DNA of 39,878 bases from Fibrobacterota bacterium (GTDB lineage Bacteria > Fibrobacterota > Fibrobacteria > UBA5070). The stretch is taken from NCBI GenBank assembly GCA_029557215.1, contig JAKPQQ010000222.1, forward strand, positions 82,481 through 122,358, read 5' to 3'. Both the position numbers and the translations under genes were made by a program. Below, in pieces: positions 16,691 to 25,490 of the stretch. The notes under the pieces are model-generated. The model saw only the letters and a program-made list of their open reading frames with translations, was not told the origin of the DNA and ran no database searches. Each line of letters opens with the position of its first letter. Positions within the stretch are counted from its first letter, which is position 1.

Positions 16691-17394
16691 TGGGCGAATC
16701 GTTCCGCCTGGGTGAAACCACCATCGCGGTGACCCGCAAGGACGTGAAGAACGTCCACTTGTCGGTGCATCCACCCGATGGGCATGTCACCCTCGTGGCC
16801 CCCAGTGGAACGCGCCTGGAGGTGGCTCGGGCATTCGCCATCACCAAGCTCCGCTGGATCCACCAGCAACAAGCCAAGCTGCGGGGCCAGGCACGCGAAG
16901 CGCCTCGCAGATATGTCGAACGCGAAACCCACTACCTGTGGGGGCGCAACCATCTTCTGACCGTTCAGGAAAAGGAAGCCAAGCCATCCGTCAAGCTGGA
17001 TCACCTGCGCATCACGCTCGTCGTGCGCCCTGGAAGCAACTTGGCGAAACGGGAGGAGGTCCTTCACGAGTGGCATCGGGAACTGCTGCACAAGGCCGTT
17101 CCTCCACTGGTGCGCAAGTGGGAACGCAAGCTGGGCGTGAACGTCAACGGCTACTTCCTGCAGCGCATGAAGACCAAGTGGGGAAGCTGCAACCACCGAG
17201 CGGGCAACATCCGTCTCAACACCGAGCTGGTGAAAAAACCCCGCGACCTGCTGGAATACGTCATCGTCCACGAAATGATCCACCTGCTGGAGCCCACCCA
17301 CAGCGAACGGTTCCAAGCGCTGATGGACCAGCACTACCCCACCTGGCGGGAAGCGCGCACGGAGCTCAATGAACTGCCGTTGGGGGCGGTGTGA
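16690..17394 (+). CDS. YgjP/SprT-type zinc metallopeptidase domain protein (DUF45)
   Basis: 234 residues. The zinc site is 'VIVHEMIHLLEPTHSERF' with HEMIH at 194-198 and a further His at 204, the DUF45/YgjP pattern. 'YFLQRMKTKWGSCN' (155-168) is the conserved stretch just before it. The ATG shares its A with the hsdR stop codon (TGATG), so translation is probably coupled. A TTG codon directly before it is a less likely start. Genes of this family are often found at the end of type I restriction loci. The substrate is unknown; a role in processing or turning over the restriction subunits is only an idea from position. Confidence 0.85.
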   Translation: MGESFRLGETTIAVTRKDVKNVHLSVHPPDGHVTLVAPSGTRLEVARAFAITKLRWIHQQQAKLRGQAREAPRRYVERETHYLWGRNHLLTVQEKEAKPSVKLDHLRITLVVRPGSNLAKREEVLHEWHRELLHKAVPPLVRKWERKLGVNVNGYFLQRMKTKWGSCNHRAGNIRLNTELVKKPRDLLEYVIVHEMIHLLEPTHSERFQALMDQHYPTWREARTELNELPLGAV

Positions 17395-17453
17395 TGCCTA
17401 TTACGACAATTTGTAATGAATCGCCCCGGCTTTCATCGGCTGATTCACGCATC

Positions 17454-17495
17454 AAAAAAGGCCGGGATCCCGCTATTTTTCTGGGATTTCCGGCC
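17454..17495 (-). terminator. rho-independent terminator downstream of tRNA-Ser
   Basis: Arms 17460-17471 and 17483-17495 pair over about 12 bp with one bulge and one G-T pair. Read on the minus strand the hairpin is followed by six T residues (17459-17454). It lies 31 bases past the 3' end of tRNA-Ser. It could also stop plus-strand transcripts from the restriction locus by the hairpin alone, but there the T tract is missing. Confidence 0.75.
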
Positions 17496-17525
17496 GTTGC
17501 AGGATTTTTTCGGACTCTAGCGAAA

Positions 17526-17608
17526 CGGAGGGGGTGGGACTCGAACCCACAAGCCCTTGCGGGCGGCGGTTTTCAAGACCGCTGACTTAGCCATTAGCCT
17601 ACCCCTCC
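17526..17608 (-). tRNA. tRNA-Ser (UGA)
   Basis: The minus strand folds as a class II tRNA. The acceptor stem GGAGGGG (17608-17602) pairs with CCCCTCC before a G discriminator base. The anticodon loop CTTGAAA gives UGA, a long variable arm CGCCCGCAAGGGC-type hairpin follows, and the T arm has TTCGAGT. UGA reads UCN serine codons. CCA is not encoded. Confidence 0.9.
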
Positions 17609-17665
17609 CGAAATCGCGGGAGTCGCTCCGGAGCGCGGCTCCGAGAGCGGGTAAAGATAATCGCA

Positions 17666-17686
17666 GATCCTGTCCGGAACAGGATC
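17666..17686 (-). terminator. possible terminator after comF
   Basis: A perfect 8-bp stem (17666-17673 with 17679-17686) with a 5-base loop lies 5 bases past the comF stop on the minus strand. The downstream sequence is only mildly T-rich, so it could be a weak terminator or an RNA-stabilising hairpin between comF and tRNA-Ser. Confidence 0.4.
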
Positions 17687-17691
17687 CGGAC

Positions 17692-18351
17692 TCACGCCTC
17701 CCCGGCCCAAAGGACGCAGATCGCCCGCACTTCGGGGCATCCCGCGGCGAGCAGAGCGGAAGCGCAGGCCGACAGCGTGGATCCGGTCGTGAGCACGTCG
17801 TCCACCAGCACCACGGGAACGTCCTTGCGAAACCCCTTCCCCACCGAGAACGCGCCCGCGAGGTTCTCGCGACGCTTGTCGGCGTCCAGCTTGGTCTGGG
17901 TCCGGGTGTCGGTCCTGCGGACCAGGAAATCCTCGCGGACCTCCCGAGACAGGATCCGGCTCCAGTGCCGCGCCAACAGCGCGCTCTGGTTGTAGCCGCG
18001 CTCGCGGCGGCGGTGCGGATGCACCGGCACCGGGACCAGCACGCAACCGACCGGACAAAAATCGTTTGGAATGGACGGCGCGGCCAGGCGGACCAGATCG
18101 AAGGCGGCGCGCCTGTGCCCCTCGTACTTCAGGCCGTGGACCAGCGCCCGGGCGGCGTCGCCCACCAGCGGCCCGCAGGCGACCGAATCGATCCCGGGCG
18201 GCGCGGTCGGATGCGACGGCGTCGCCGACGCCGACGCGAAACAGCGCCCGCAAAGCTCCGCTCCCCGATCGGCCATCCTGCCGCAGCCTGCGCAGACCCG
18301 GGGGAAGACGAAGCTCGCCAGCCAGGACCCGGCCTCGGCGACGAACCTCAA
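17692..18351 (-). CDS. comF: ComF-type phosphoribosyltransferase-domain protein
   Basis: 219 residues. The N-terminal zinc finger has Cys20, Cys23, Cys34 and Cys37. The phosphoribosyltransferase domain has 'VPVPVHPHRRRERGYNQSA' (106-124), the ComF signature, and the PRPP-binding loop 'VDDVLTTGST' (183-192). ComF proteins act in the cytoplasm during DNA uptake in naturally competent bacteria, and related proteins occur in bacteria not known to be competent. The start is taken as TTG at 18351, overlapping the rodA stop (TTGA). No ATG fits between there and the zinc finger, so the start is likely but not certain. It is the last gene of the mre operon. No other competence gene is in view. Confidence 0.85.
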   Translation of the reverse strand: MRFVAEAGSWLASFVFPRVCAGCGRMADRGAELCGRCFASASATPSHPTAPPGIDSVACGPLVGDAARALVHGLKYEGHRRAAFDLVRLAAPSIPNDFCPVGCVLVPVPVHPHRRRERGYNQSALLARHWSRILSREVREDFLVRRTDTRTQTKLDADKRRENLAGAFSVGKGFRKDVPVVLVDDVLTTGSTLSACASALLAAGCPEVRAICVLWAGEA

Positions 18352-19574
18352 CGATCGTCGCCCAGACGCATGTGGAGCAGGAATCCCACCAGGATCATGC
18401 AGGTGATCACGAACGATCCGCCGTAGGACAGGAACGGGAGCGGCAATCCCGTGACGGGCATGAGCCCCAGGGTCATGGCCACGTTCACGATGGTGTGGAA
18501 CGAGAAGATCGTCACCGCCCCCACGATCACCAGGTTGCGGAATCTGTCCGATTCGTCGAAGCACATCTGCAGGCAGCGGATCAGGAAGGCCAGCAGAAGC
18601 CCCAGCACCACCACGCACCCGACGAACCCGAACTGCTCGGACAGGACCGCGAAGATGAAGTCGGTGTGTTCTTCCGGCAGGAACTGCAGATTGCTCTGGC
18701 TCCCTTGCCCGAACCCCTTGCCAGTGAGTCCGCCCGACCCGATGGCCACCTGCGATTGCAGCACCTGGTAGCCGGCGCCGGCCGGGTCGCGCGTCGGATC
18801 CAGGAAGGTCAGGATGCGCGAACGCTGGTGGGGTTTCAGGACCTGGTTCCAGGCGATCTGCGACACGAGCCCGGCCATGAGGATCGACAACCCGAACACC
18901 ACCGCCACCTTGCCGGAAAGCCGGGACATCCGCCAGCGCTGGAACAGCACGAACCAGGCGAGGATGTTGTAGACCGCCCACCAGGTGAACTCGAACGAAA
19001 GCCCCACCGAGATCAGGGGGCTGGCCAGGATCAGGAGATCGAGGATGGTGAATCCGCTCCAGAAGAGCATGGTCGTGAAGACCATGGCGACAGAAAGTGC
19101 CGTCGACAGATTGGGCTGCTTGAGGATGAGAATGAAGGGCACGAAGAACATGACGAACGGAGCCACCAGGGGCTTGAGGTTGTTCAATCCCACGCGTCGA
19201 TCGGAGAACAGTCGCGCCAACGCGAGAAGCACCCCCAGCTTGGCGAATTCGCTGGGCTGGAAGTGGAACCCCCCAAGGGCGAACCAACGCTCGGCTCCTT
19301 TCGCGGAAGCGGAAACGAACGCCAAGGGCAGGATCAGGATCCCGTACAGGAAATACGACGCCTGGTACCAGAACCGCCGTGGCAGGATGGTCACACCCAC
19401 CATGGCCCCCAACCCGATGCCGTACCACAGGATCTGCTTTTTCCAGTACTCGGCCTGCTGCGGCGCGGAAGAGATGGAATACAGCAACGCGACGCTGATG
19501 CATCCCAGCACGCAAACCAATCCGAACAGGAGGGTGTCGAACCGGGCCTTGAGATCGTCCTGCGATCGGTTCAT
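18348..19574 (-). CDS. rodA: RodA, SEDS peptidoglycan glycosyltransferase
   Basis: 408 residues with about ten membrane segments. SEDS family marks include 'GGFHFQPSEFAKLGVLLALA', 'LKQPNLSTALSVAMVF', 'QVAIGSGGLTGKGFGQGSQ' and the C-terminal 'GLPLPFLSYGGSFV'. RodA polymerises lipid II into glycan strands during side-wall growth, working with PBP2 and MreBCD. The Asp in the 'FLPEEHTDFIFAVLSEQFG' loop region is the catalytic-site neighbourhood of the family. The ATG overlaps the mrdA stop (ATGA), and comF overlaps its stop. The order mreB-mreC-mreD-PBP2-rodA is the classic elongasome operon. Confidence 0.95.
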   Translation of the reverse strand: MNRSQDDLKARFDTLLFGLVCVLGCISVALLYSISSAPQQAEYWKKQILWYGIGLGAMVGVTILPRRFWYQASYFLYGILILPLAFVSASAKGAERWFALGGFHFQPSEFAKLGVLLALARLFSDRRVGLNNLKPLVAPFVMFFVPFILILKQPNLSTALSVAMVFTTMLFWSGFTILDLLILASPLISVGLSFEFTWWAVYNILAWFVLFQRWRMSRLSGKVAVVFGLSILMAGLVSQIAWNQVLKPHQRSRILTFLDPTRDPAGAGYQVLQSQVAIGSGGLTGKGFGQGSQSNLQFLPEEHTDFIFAVLSEQFGFVGCVVVLGLLLAFLIRCLQMCFDESDRFRNLVIVGAVTIFSFHTIVNVAMTLGLMPVTGLPLPFLSYGGSFVITCMILVGFLLHMRLGDDR

Positions 19575-21457
19575 CTCCGGCCTTTCTGGGCGGCGAGGAC
19601 GGAATCCGGCGGAAGCCTCCCGGTCTTGTGGAAGTACTGCTTGAGAAGCTTCGCCGCGATGGGGCCGGCGACCGCGCCACCACCGCCGGCGTTTTCCAGG
19701 ATCACCCCGATCGCGATTTCGGCCGAATCCATGGGTGCGGCGCACACGAACAAGGCATGGGTCTTTTCGCCATGGGGGTTTTCCGCCGAACCGGTCTTGG
19801 CTCCCACGCGGATGCCAGGCAACCGCACCGCCCTTCCGGTGCCGCGCATCCCGTTGACCACGCTGTCCATCCCGCCATGGATCGCATCGACGATCTTGGG
19901 GCTCCAATCCAGGGCGTGCAGGACGTTGTTCTCGCTCTCGCGCAGGATCCTGTTCGATTCCGGCTCCAAAACCGCCTTCATCAGGTGCGGCCGCATGACG
20001 CGATCGCCGTTGGCGATGCCTCCGACCATGGTCGCAAGCTGCAACGGCGTGACGAGCTGCCCTTGCCCGATGGCCAGGTTCAGGATCAGACCGCGCGCCC
20101 ATTTCCAGCCCAGACGCTTGTTCCGCCGCTCGTGGATCGCCGAATCCACCAGCAGCCCGGGTTTCTCGTTGGGGAGATCGACCCCCGTCTTGCTTCCCAA
20201 GCCCAAGGTGGCAGCCGTGCTGTTGATGGGCTCCATCCCCAGAAGCAACCCCAGTTGGTAGTAGTAGACGTCGCAGGATTGGGTCAGCGCTCCGTACATG
20301 TCCAGATTGCCGTGGTAAGGTGGCTTGTCCAGCCAGCAGCGCTGGTACCGCGCACCGAACCGGAATCCGCCGCGACAGGTCGCCGGGAATCGCGCATGCG
20401 CCCCCCATTGGCCCGTGAGGAGCCCCGCCAACGAGGTCACGAGCTTGAACGTCGATCCGGGTTCGTAGAGTCCCTGGATCGCCCGGTTGTTCAAGGGACG
20501 CCGCGAATCCAGCGCCAGTTTGGCCCATTCCCGCGCCCTCCTACGCCCCGGCAGGGCGAAGATGTTGGGATCGATCCGAGGCGAACTCGCCATCGCGAGG
20601 ATTTCTCCCGTCCGCGGATCCAGCGCCACGACCGATCCGTTCAAGCTGTCCGGCAACGCCTCTTCCGCCACTTTCTGGAGATCGAGATCGATCGTGGTGC
20701 GCACATGCTTGCCTGGAACCGGCTCGGTGCTGGGCATGTCGTCGGGAACGCCGACGATGCGCCCCTTGGCATCCACTTCGATCCAGCGGATTCCGTCCTT
20801 GCCGCGCAGATCGCTTTCGTACTGCTGCTCGAGTCCCATCTGGCCGATCAAATCGCCCAGCCGGTAGCCTTGGGTCTGCAGCGACTCCAGGCGTTCCTCG
20901 GGAACCTCGCCGGTGTACCCGAGCACGTGCCCCGCCAGCGTGCCGTAAGGGTATTCCCGACGCATCGCGACTTCCAGCAGGATGCCCGGCAACCTGTACT
21001 GGTTTTCCGCGAACAGGGCCATTTCTTCGGGAGACGCGTCTTCCAGCAGCACGGGCCTCTGCGACGGCGTGAGCCTCGCCTGCCGGAACAGTCGCTTGAT
21101 GAACGTCGAATCGAACAGCTGGTTGCCTTCCGCATCCTGGAACTGGACGAGCAGCGCCAGCAACTCCTTTTCGTGGCGGCGAACCCCCGCCGGATCGATG
21201 ACCAGGTTGCGCGAAGGCCGGTTCTGGACCAAGGCGCGCCCCTCCCGATCCACGAGCAGGCCGCGAGGAGCCTGTACCGGATCTTCCCGCAGGCGGTTGG
21301 CTTCCGATTCGCGCAGCAGCATGTCGCCCTGGACGATCTGCAGCCACGCCAGCCGCCCCGCAAGGACAAGAAACGCCACGCAAAGAAGAACGATCAGGAT
21401 CCAGGTGCGCTCGTTGCGCTCGATCTGGTCGCTCTGCTCGCTGGCTCCGATCACCAA
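19571..21457 (-). CDS. mrdA: penicillin-binding protein 2, elongasome transpeptidase
   Basis: 628 residues. It has a short cytoplasmic N-terminus, one membrane anchor (about 19-38) and the PBP dimerisation region with 'APRGLLVDREGRALVQNRPS' (63-82). The transpeptidase domain has SxxK 'STFK' (335-338), a second motif SCD (394-396) in place of SxN, and KTG (554-556). Asp at the third position of the second motif is seen in PBP2/PBP3-type class B enzymes. It crosslinks peptidoglycan during side-wall growth with RodA. The start overlaps the mreD end by 7 bases, and the stop overlaps the rodA start by 4. Confidence 0.95.
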   Translation of the reverse strand: MVIGASEQSDQIERNERTWILIVLLCVAFLVLAGRLAWLQIVQGDMLLRESEANRLREDPVQAPRGLLVDREGRALVQNRPSRNLVIDPAGVRRHEKELLALLVQFQDAEGNQLFDSTFIKRLFRQARLTPSQRPVLLEDASPEEMALFAENQYRLPGILLEVAMRREYPYGTLAGHVLGYTGEVPEERLESLQTQGYRLGDLIGQMGLEQQYESDLRGKDGIRWIEVDAKGRIVGVPDDMPSTEPVPGKHVRTTIDLDLQKVAEEALPDSLNGSVVALDPRTGEILAMASSPRIDPNIFALPGRRRAREWAKLALDSRRPLNNRAIQGLYEPGSTFKLVTSLAGLLTGQWGAHARFPATCRGGFRFGARYQRCWLDKPPYHGNLDMYGALTQSCDVYYYQLGLLLGMEPINSTAATLGLGSKTGVDLPNEKPGLLVDSAIHERRNKRLGWKWARGLILNLAIGQGQLVTPLQLATMVGGIANGDRVMRPHLMKAVLEPESNRILRESENNVLHALDWSPKIVDAIHGGMDSVVNGMRGTGRAVRLPGIRVGAKTGSAENPHGEKTHALFVCAAPMDSAEIAIGVILENAGGGGAVAGPIAAKLLKQYFHKTGRLPPDSVLAAQKGRR

Positions 21458-21948
21458 TTCCTCGCTTGGCGAGGAGGGCGGACCGCGAACAGGATCGCTC
21501 CGACCAGCATGGTGTACAACGCACCGGGAAGCGACACCTTGGCGACGAACCCGGCAAGCGAATCGCCGCCGTGGCGGGAGGCCATGTGCCAGACGGTATC
21601 GTGCAGCAGCGTCGCGAGCCCGAGGAGCACGACCCGCAGCAGGTAGCCCACGTGCACCCTGCGCTCATGGAGCTGTCCGACCAGGAACCCCACGAGGGAC
21701 ATCGCCAGCGCGAACGCCCCCGCGGCTCCGGAAGCGTACGTGTCCAGAAGCAACCCGCAGCCGAACCCCATCCAGATGGAAGCCAACGGGCCGCTGCGGA
21801 AGGCGAACAGCACGAACACCGCCAGCAGGACCGACGGCTGGATGCCGAAAATCGACAACAACGGAGCGATCGTGACCTGGGCGGCCAGCGCGACCGGCAC
21901 GTACAGCGCGCGCACGAACGAATAGGACGTTTCGGAAGACATGCTCAT
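21451..21948 (-). CDS. mreD: rod shape-determining protein MreD
   Basis: 165 residues, almost all hydrophobic with five or six membrane segments, for example 'FVRALYVPVALAAQVTIAPL' and 'MGFGCGLLLDTYASGAAGAF'. The G-x-x-x-G-x-L-x-D stretch in the second is typical of MreD. MreD belongs to the MreBCD complex that places cell-wall synthesis along the side wall. Its sequence is weakly conserved in general, so position between mreC and mrdA is part of the evidence. The ATG at 21948 overlaps the mreC stop (ATGA); a second ATG lies two codons later. Confidence 0.85.
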   Translation of the reverse strand: MSMSSETSYSFVRALYVPVALAAQVTIAPLLSIFGIQPSVLLAVFVLFAFRSGPLASIWMGFGCGLLLDTYASGAAGAFALAMSLVGFLVGQLHERRVHVGYLLRVVLLGLATLLHDTVWHMASRHGGDSLAGFVAKVSLPGALYTMLVGAILFAVRPPRQARNW

Positions 21949-22805
21949 GGAACCAATCCCCTCGAGGGTTCGGCGGCGAACAGCGAATCGCCTCCGCCCA
22001 CGCGAAGGATCGGCGGCCTCAACAGCACGAAGACGTCCCTGACCTGCCAAGGATCCTGGAACGGTTCGATCCTGGCTTGGCGCATGATGCCGGTGGTGCC
22101 TGTCTTGCGGATCTCGACGACACGCCCGACAGGCAACCCGCGCGGGAAGATCCCCCCGGCCCCCCATGTGACCAGGCTGTCGCCCACGCGGATATCCGAC
22201 GTCGCCCCGTATTCGACGAACACCCCCGAACCTTCCGGGGAGTGGATGATCCCCGGATTGCGGCTGCGCACCGACATGACCGCGACCCTGCAATCGGGAT
22301 CCGACAGGCTCTGCATCTGCGAATAGCCGCCGGTCGACGCCAGGATCCGACCGACCACGCCTTTCGACGAGATCACGGCCATGCCTTCCTGGATCCCTTT
22401 GCGACCACCTTCGTCGAGGATCCAGATCCCGCCCAACCTCACGGGGTCGCGCGAAATCACGCGAGCGCCGATGAACGGGAACTCGAGCCGGGGACGCACC
22501 CCTTCGAATTCACCGATGGTCGAGCGGATGTCGGCGAGCTCGGAAAGCTTGGCGTTTTCCGCGATCAGCCGGGCGTTGTCCCTGCGGATCTCGCGCAGTT
22601 CCTTCTCGATTCCCCAACGGACATGGAGGTGTTCCACGACCAGATGCACGGGAAGGAAGACGGTCGTGGCGAAGCCCTTCCGCCACCCTTTCTGGATGGC
22701 TTCGGGTCGACTGGAAAGCCACAGACAAAATCCGAACACGAAGAGGATCGAAAGGATCTCTCGCCCCTTGAACGCCTGCGACGCAAGCCAGCGGAGGATC
22801 AGCAT
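21945..22805 (-). CDS. mreC: rod shape-determining protein MreC
   Basis: 286 residues. It has an N-terminal membrane anchor (about 16-31), then a coiled coil (about 60-95, 'GIEKELREIRRDNARLIAEN') and the double beta-barrel periplasmic domain with 'FIGARVISRDP', 'GMAVISSKGVVGRI' and 'DSLVTWGAGGIFPRGLPVGR', the family's best-conserved parts. MreC links MreB and MreD to the periplasmic synthases and activates PBP2. The length is normal. It starts 9 bases after the mreB stop and ends overlapping mreD. Confidence 0.92.
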   Translation of the reverse strand: MLILRWLASQAFKGREILSILFVFGFCLWLSSRPEAIQKGWRKGFATTVFLPVHLVVEHLHVRWGIEKELREIRRDNARLIAENAKLSELADIRSTIGEFEGVRPRLEFPFIGARVISRDPVRLGGIWILDEGGRKGIQEGMAVISSKGVVGRILASTGGYSQMQSLSDPDCRVAVMSVRSRNPGIIHSPEGSGVFVEYGATSDIRVGDSLVTWGAGGIFPRGLPVGRVVEIRKTGTTGIMRQARIEPFQDPWQVRDVFVLLRPPILRVGGGDSLFAAEPSRGLVP

Positions 22806-22814
22806 CGGAGGTCC

Positions 22815-23855
22815 TCAGCGGGTGCTGTTGATCAGCACCTTGCGGTAATGGTCCAGGTTTTCGACGATCTTGGCGGTGCCCATGCAGACGCACTGCAGAG
22901 GATTGTCGATGACGTTGACGGGCAGGTTCGTCTCCTGGCGGATGCGCTCGTCCAGGTTGCGCAGCTGCGCCCCGCCGCCGGTCATCACGATGCCCTTGTC
23001 CAGGATGTCGGCGGAAAGCTCGGGTGGAGTCTGCTCCAGCGCCGACTTCACCGCCTGCACGATCGCCGAGACGCATTCTTCCAGGGACTCGCGGATTTCG
23101 GTGGAGGTGATGCGCATGGTGCGGGGGATGCCCGCCGCCACGTCGCGTCCCTTGACTTCCATCGACAATTCCTGCGCCAGCGGGAAGGCCGATCCGATCT
23201 GGATCTTGATCTGTTCGGCGGTCGAAAGCCCGACGAGCAGGTTGTAGTTCTTCTTGAGGTAGTTGACGATCGCCTCGTCCATCTCGTCGCCGCCGATGCG
23301 CACCGATGTGTCGCAGACGATGCCGTAGAGCGCGATCACGGCGATTTCCGACGTGCCGCCGCCGATGTCGATGACCATGTTGCCCGAGGGCTCTTCGACA
23401 GGGATTCCCATCCCGATCGCCGCCGCCATGGGTTCCGACACCAGGTACACCTCGCGGGCCCCGGCCAGCTGGGCCGATTCGATCACGGCACGGCGTTCGA
23501 CTTCGGTGATTCCGCTGGGTACGCCGATGACGACACGCGGACGTCCGAACAAACCTCGCCACAATGGGCTGTGGCTGTGCAGCTTGTCGATGAAATGCTT
23601 GATCATCTCGCGAACCAAGTCGAAGTCGGCGATCACGCCGTCCTTCATGGGTCGAATCGCGAGGATCTCGCCGGGTGTGCGACCCAACATGCGTTTGGCT
23701 TCCGTGCCGAAGGCCTGGACTCGGCCGGTCCGGCGCTCGACCGCCACCACCGAAGGCTCGTCGATGACGATGCCCCGCCCTTGGACATGGACCAAAGTGT
23801 TCGCCGTTCCGAGATCAATCCCGACGTCGTTCGAGAAGAGGGAAAAGAGTCCCAT
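22815..23855 (-). CDS. mreB: actin-like rod shape-determining protein MreB
   Basis: 346 residues. Actin-fold nucleotide motifs are clear: phosphate 1 '[10 protein letters not shown]' (11-20), phosphate 2 '[15 protein letters not shown]' and the adenosine motif '[15 protein letters not shown]'. The N-terminal '[14 protein letters not shown]' is the usual membrane-binding start. MreB polymers on the inner membrane steer side-wall synthesis. The ATG at 23855 was chosen because GGAG lies 6 bases upstream. A TTG ten codons earlier would add residues that MreB proteins lack. It is the first gene of the elongasome operon. The 57 upstream bases before the next terminator contain an AT-rich TATATT (23906-23901), but I found no matching -35 box. 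Confidence 0.96.
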   Translation of the reverse strand: MGLFSLFSNDVGIDLGTANTLVHVQGRGIVIDEPSVVAVERRTGRVQAFGTEAKRMLGRTPGEILAIRPMKDGVIADFDLVREMIKHFIDKLHSHSPLWRGLFGRPRVVIGVPSGITEVERRAVIESAQLAGAREVYLVSEPMAAAIGMGIPVEEPSGNMVIDIGGGTSEIAVIALYGIVCDTSVRIGGDEMDEAIVNYLKKNYNLLVGLSTAEQIKIQIGSAFPLAQELSMEVKGRDVAAGIPRTMRITSTEIRESLEECVSAIVQAVKSALEQTPPELSADILDKGIVMTGGGAQLRNLDERIRQETNLPVNVIDNPLQCVCMGTAKIVENLDHYRKVLINSTR

Positions 23856-23902
23856 GAAGGCTCCAAAAGTGGTTGGAGGGTACAAACCTCGAGGCGATCA
23901 AA

Positions 23903-23932
23903 TATAGCGAAAGAGGCGCCCTTGGGCGCCTC
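23903..23932 (-). terminator. rho-independent terminator of the beta-barrel gene
   Basis: A perfect 8-bp GC-rich stem (23913-23920 with 23925-23932) with loop CTTG is followed on the minus strand by a T-rich stretch (TTTCGCTATATTT). It lies 27 bases past the stop of the outer-membrane protein gene and separates it from mreB. Confidence 0.65.
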
Positions 23933-23958
23933 CGAAAGTCAACAATCGCTTGACAGAA

Positions 23959-25227
23959 TCAGAAACTGTAGCTGGCCGAGATCCTGCTCAGGATGTGGTC
24001 GGTGGGACCACCCAGCAAAGCGCCGCCGGTGTAGAGGATGTCCTTGGCCATCACCGCGTCGACCTTGAGCTTGTCTTCGATGTTCAGACCGAAGCCGAAC
24101 GAGACCAGGTCGTTTTCCGGATCGCCACCATTGGGGTTGGTCACGATTCTGGAATTGTCCTCGGTATTTTTCGAATAGTCGCGATTGGCGATGACCTTCT
24201 GGCCACCGACACGGATCACGAACCAGTCGGTCCAGATGTTGCGTTCGATGCCGAACGAGACACGAAGTCCATTCTCTGTGACCGACGTGACATAGTCTCC
24301 TATGGCGATATCGGCGGAGGATGGGGTGTTGGGCAAAGTTTTGCCAAGCAAATTCTGGTCGAAGGCGTTGTTGAAATAATCGACGCCCATCCAGAAGAAG
24401 CCACGGTCCAGCGAAACGTTGGCGCCGGATCCGATCCGGAATTCCGTGCGCTCGAGACCGGGAGCTGTGATGGAGCGGAAGGAAACGGCCGGAACGATCA
24501 CGCCGAAGATCTGCGGGGCCGAGATGAACGTGCGGGCGCTGGCGCCGAAGCTGGGCTCGAACTCGCCGCCGTAGGATGTGCTGCCATCCTTGATCTTGGC
24601 ATCCAGGAAGGCCACCGTGGCGGTCGCTTCCAGGTCGACTCCCTGTCCGAGCGGAGCATTGACGCCGATCGTGTTCACGCTCATCACCGAGGTCACTTGG
24701 TCGTTGCCACTGCTGCTGTCGCCGTAAGCCAAACGGGTCCCGACGCCCACGAGCAGGCCATTGCCGAACGCGGCGCCCAGAAGACCGTCGAACTTCACCG
24801 GAGTCTCGGTGGCGAACGGAGTGGCGACTCCCTTGAGGGAGATCGCGCGGGGGAAGTAGGCATCCCACTCGCTACCGCGATTGAAGGCGCCGCCGATCAC
24901 GGCCTGGGGATAGCGGTTGCCTCCAGCCACGTCGGGCGAGAAGGACTTCGCGAAGATCGCACCGAACCAGGGATCCTTGGGGTCGCGATTGTAGCGCGAA
25001 AAACCCTTGTAGTTGGTCGTGTCTTCGGTGGAATTGCGCAGCGTGCCGAGCTCGCCGAGCAGGTAGTTGGGGTAGAGGTTCGCGTTGGCGGGGTTCGACC
25101 AGACGCTGACGTCGTCCATGAAATAGGTGGCGTGCTTGCCCATGGATTCGACGCGGGCGTTGGTGGCCAGGGCGGCGCCAGCCCCGAGAAGGACGATGCC
25201 TGAAGCCAGAGCGATGCGGTTACTCAT
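23959..25227 (-). CDS. outer-membrane beta-barrel protein (FadL/PorV-like)
   Basis: 422 residues. The signal peptide 'RIALASGIVLLGAGAALA' has a cleavage site near residue 22. The mature start 'NARVESMGKHATYFMDDVSV' followed by 'WSNPANANLYPN' fits the OmpP1/FadL and PorV pattern, in which a small glycine-rich segment leads to an N-P-A-x-L turn. Alternating aromatic and polar strands fill the rest, and the chain ends in 'RISASYSF', a terminal Phe as expected for insertion by the BAM machine. Substrate or partner is unknown. It has its own promoter and terminator and lies between the elongasome operon and the ExbB/ExbD operon. It could supply an extra barrel for the latter; this is inference from position. 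Confidence 0.75.
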   Translation of the reverse strand: MSNRIALASGIVLLGAGAALATNARVESMGKHATYFMDDVSVWSNPANANLYPNYLLGELGTLRNSTEDTTNYKGFSRYNRDPKDPWFGAIFAKSFSPDVAGGNRYPQAVIGGAFNRGSEWDAYFPRAISLKGVATPFATETPVKFDGLLGAAFGNGLLVGVGTRLAYGDSSSGNDQVTSVMSVNTIGVNAPLGQGVDLEATATVAFLDAKIKDGSTSYGGEFEPSFGASARTFISAPQIFGVIVPAVSFRSITAPGLERTEFRIGSGANVSLDRGFFWMGVDYFNNAFDQNLLGKTLPNTPSSADIAIGDYVTSVTENGLRVSFGIERNIWTDWFVIRVGGQKVIANRDYSKNTEDNSRIVTNPNGGDPENDLVSFGFGLNIEDKLKVDAVMAKDILYTGGALLGGPTDHILSRISASYSF

Positions 25228-25278
25228 TGGTCTCCTGCTTTGTGAAGGTAGAGGGTCACGAAATCTGTCTGTGCTACG

Positions 25279-25307
25279 AGTATACCTCAGATGTCACGGC
25301 TTGTCCA
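25279..25307 (-). promoter_or_regulatory. sigma-70-type promoter of the beta-barrel gene
   Basis: On the minus strand, TGGACA (25307-25302), a 17-base spacer and TATACT (25284-25279) lie 51 bases before the start codon at 25227. The ribosome binding site AGGAG is 4-5 bases before the ATG. Confidence 0.65.
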
Positions 25308-25424
25308 GCTCGAACCTGTAGGGAATTGTCTTGGACGGCTTCCGGCACCCCTTGTCCCGCGGCGTAACGGGCTTTCGCCCGTGTCCCCCGACACCAGCCT
25401 TCATGGCGGTTCCCGAAATCCAGG

Positions 25425-25461
25425 AAAACAAAAAACGACCGGAGGAAGGTTCCTCCGGTCG
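25425..25461 (-). terminator. rho-independent terminator of the ExbB/ExbD/AgmX operon
   Basis: A perfect 11-bp stem (25436-25446 with 25451-25461) with loop AGGT is followed on the minus strand by TTTTTTGTTTT. It lies 30 bases past the stop of the AgmX-like gene. No terminator of this quality is seen anywhere upstream to 36142, which supports one long transcript. Confidence 0.85.
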
Positions 25462-25490
25462 CGAAGTGTGTCGATCCGACGAAGCCGCGA

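Noticed and set aside
6243-17525. The defence block as an integrative element inserted at the 3' end of tRNA-Ser
   Set aside because: The tRNA 3' end does face the block, but I see no integrase gene and no direct repeat of the tRNA 3' end near 6243-6385. A nucleotide self-comparison of 17500-17610 with 6200-6400 would settle it.
22077-24068. Long plus-strand open frame opposite mreC and mreB
   Set aside because: Antisense to two certain genes, with a His/Asp/Arg-rich low-complexity translation.
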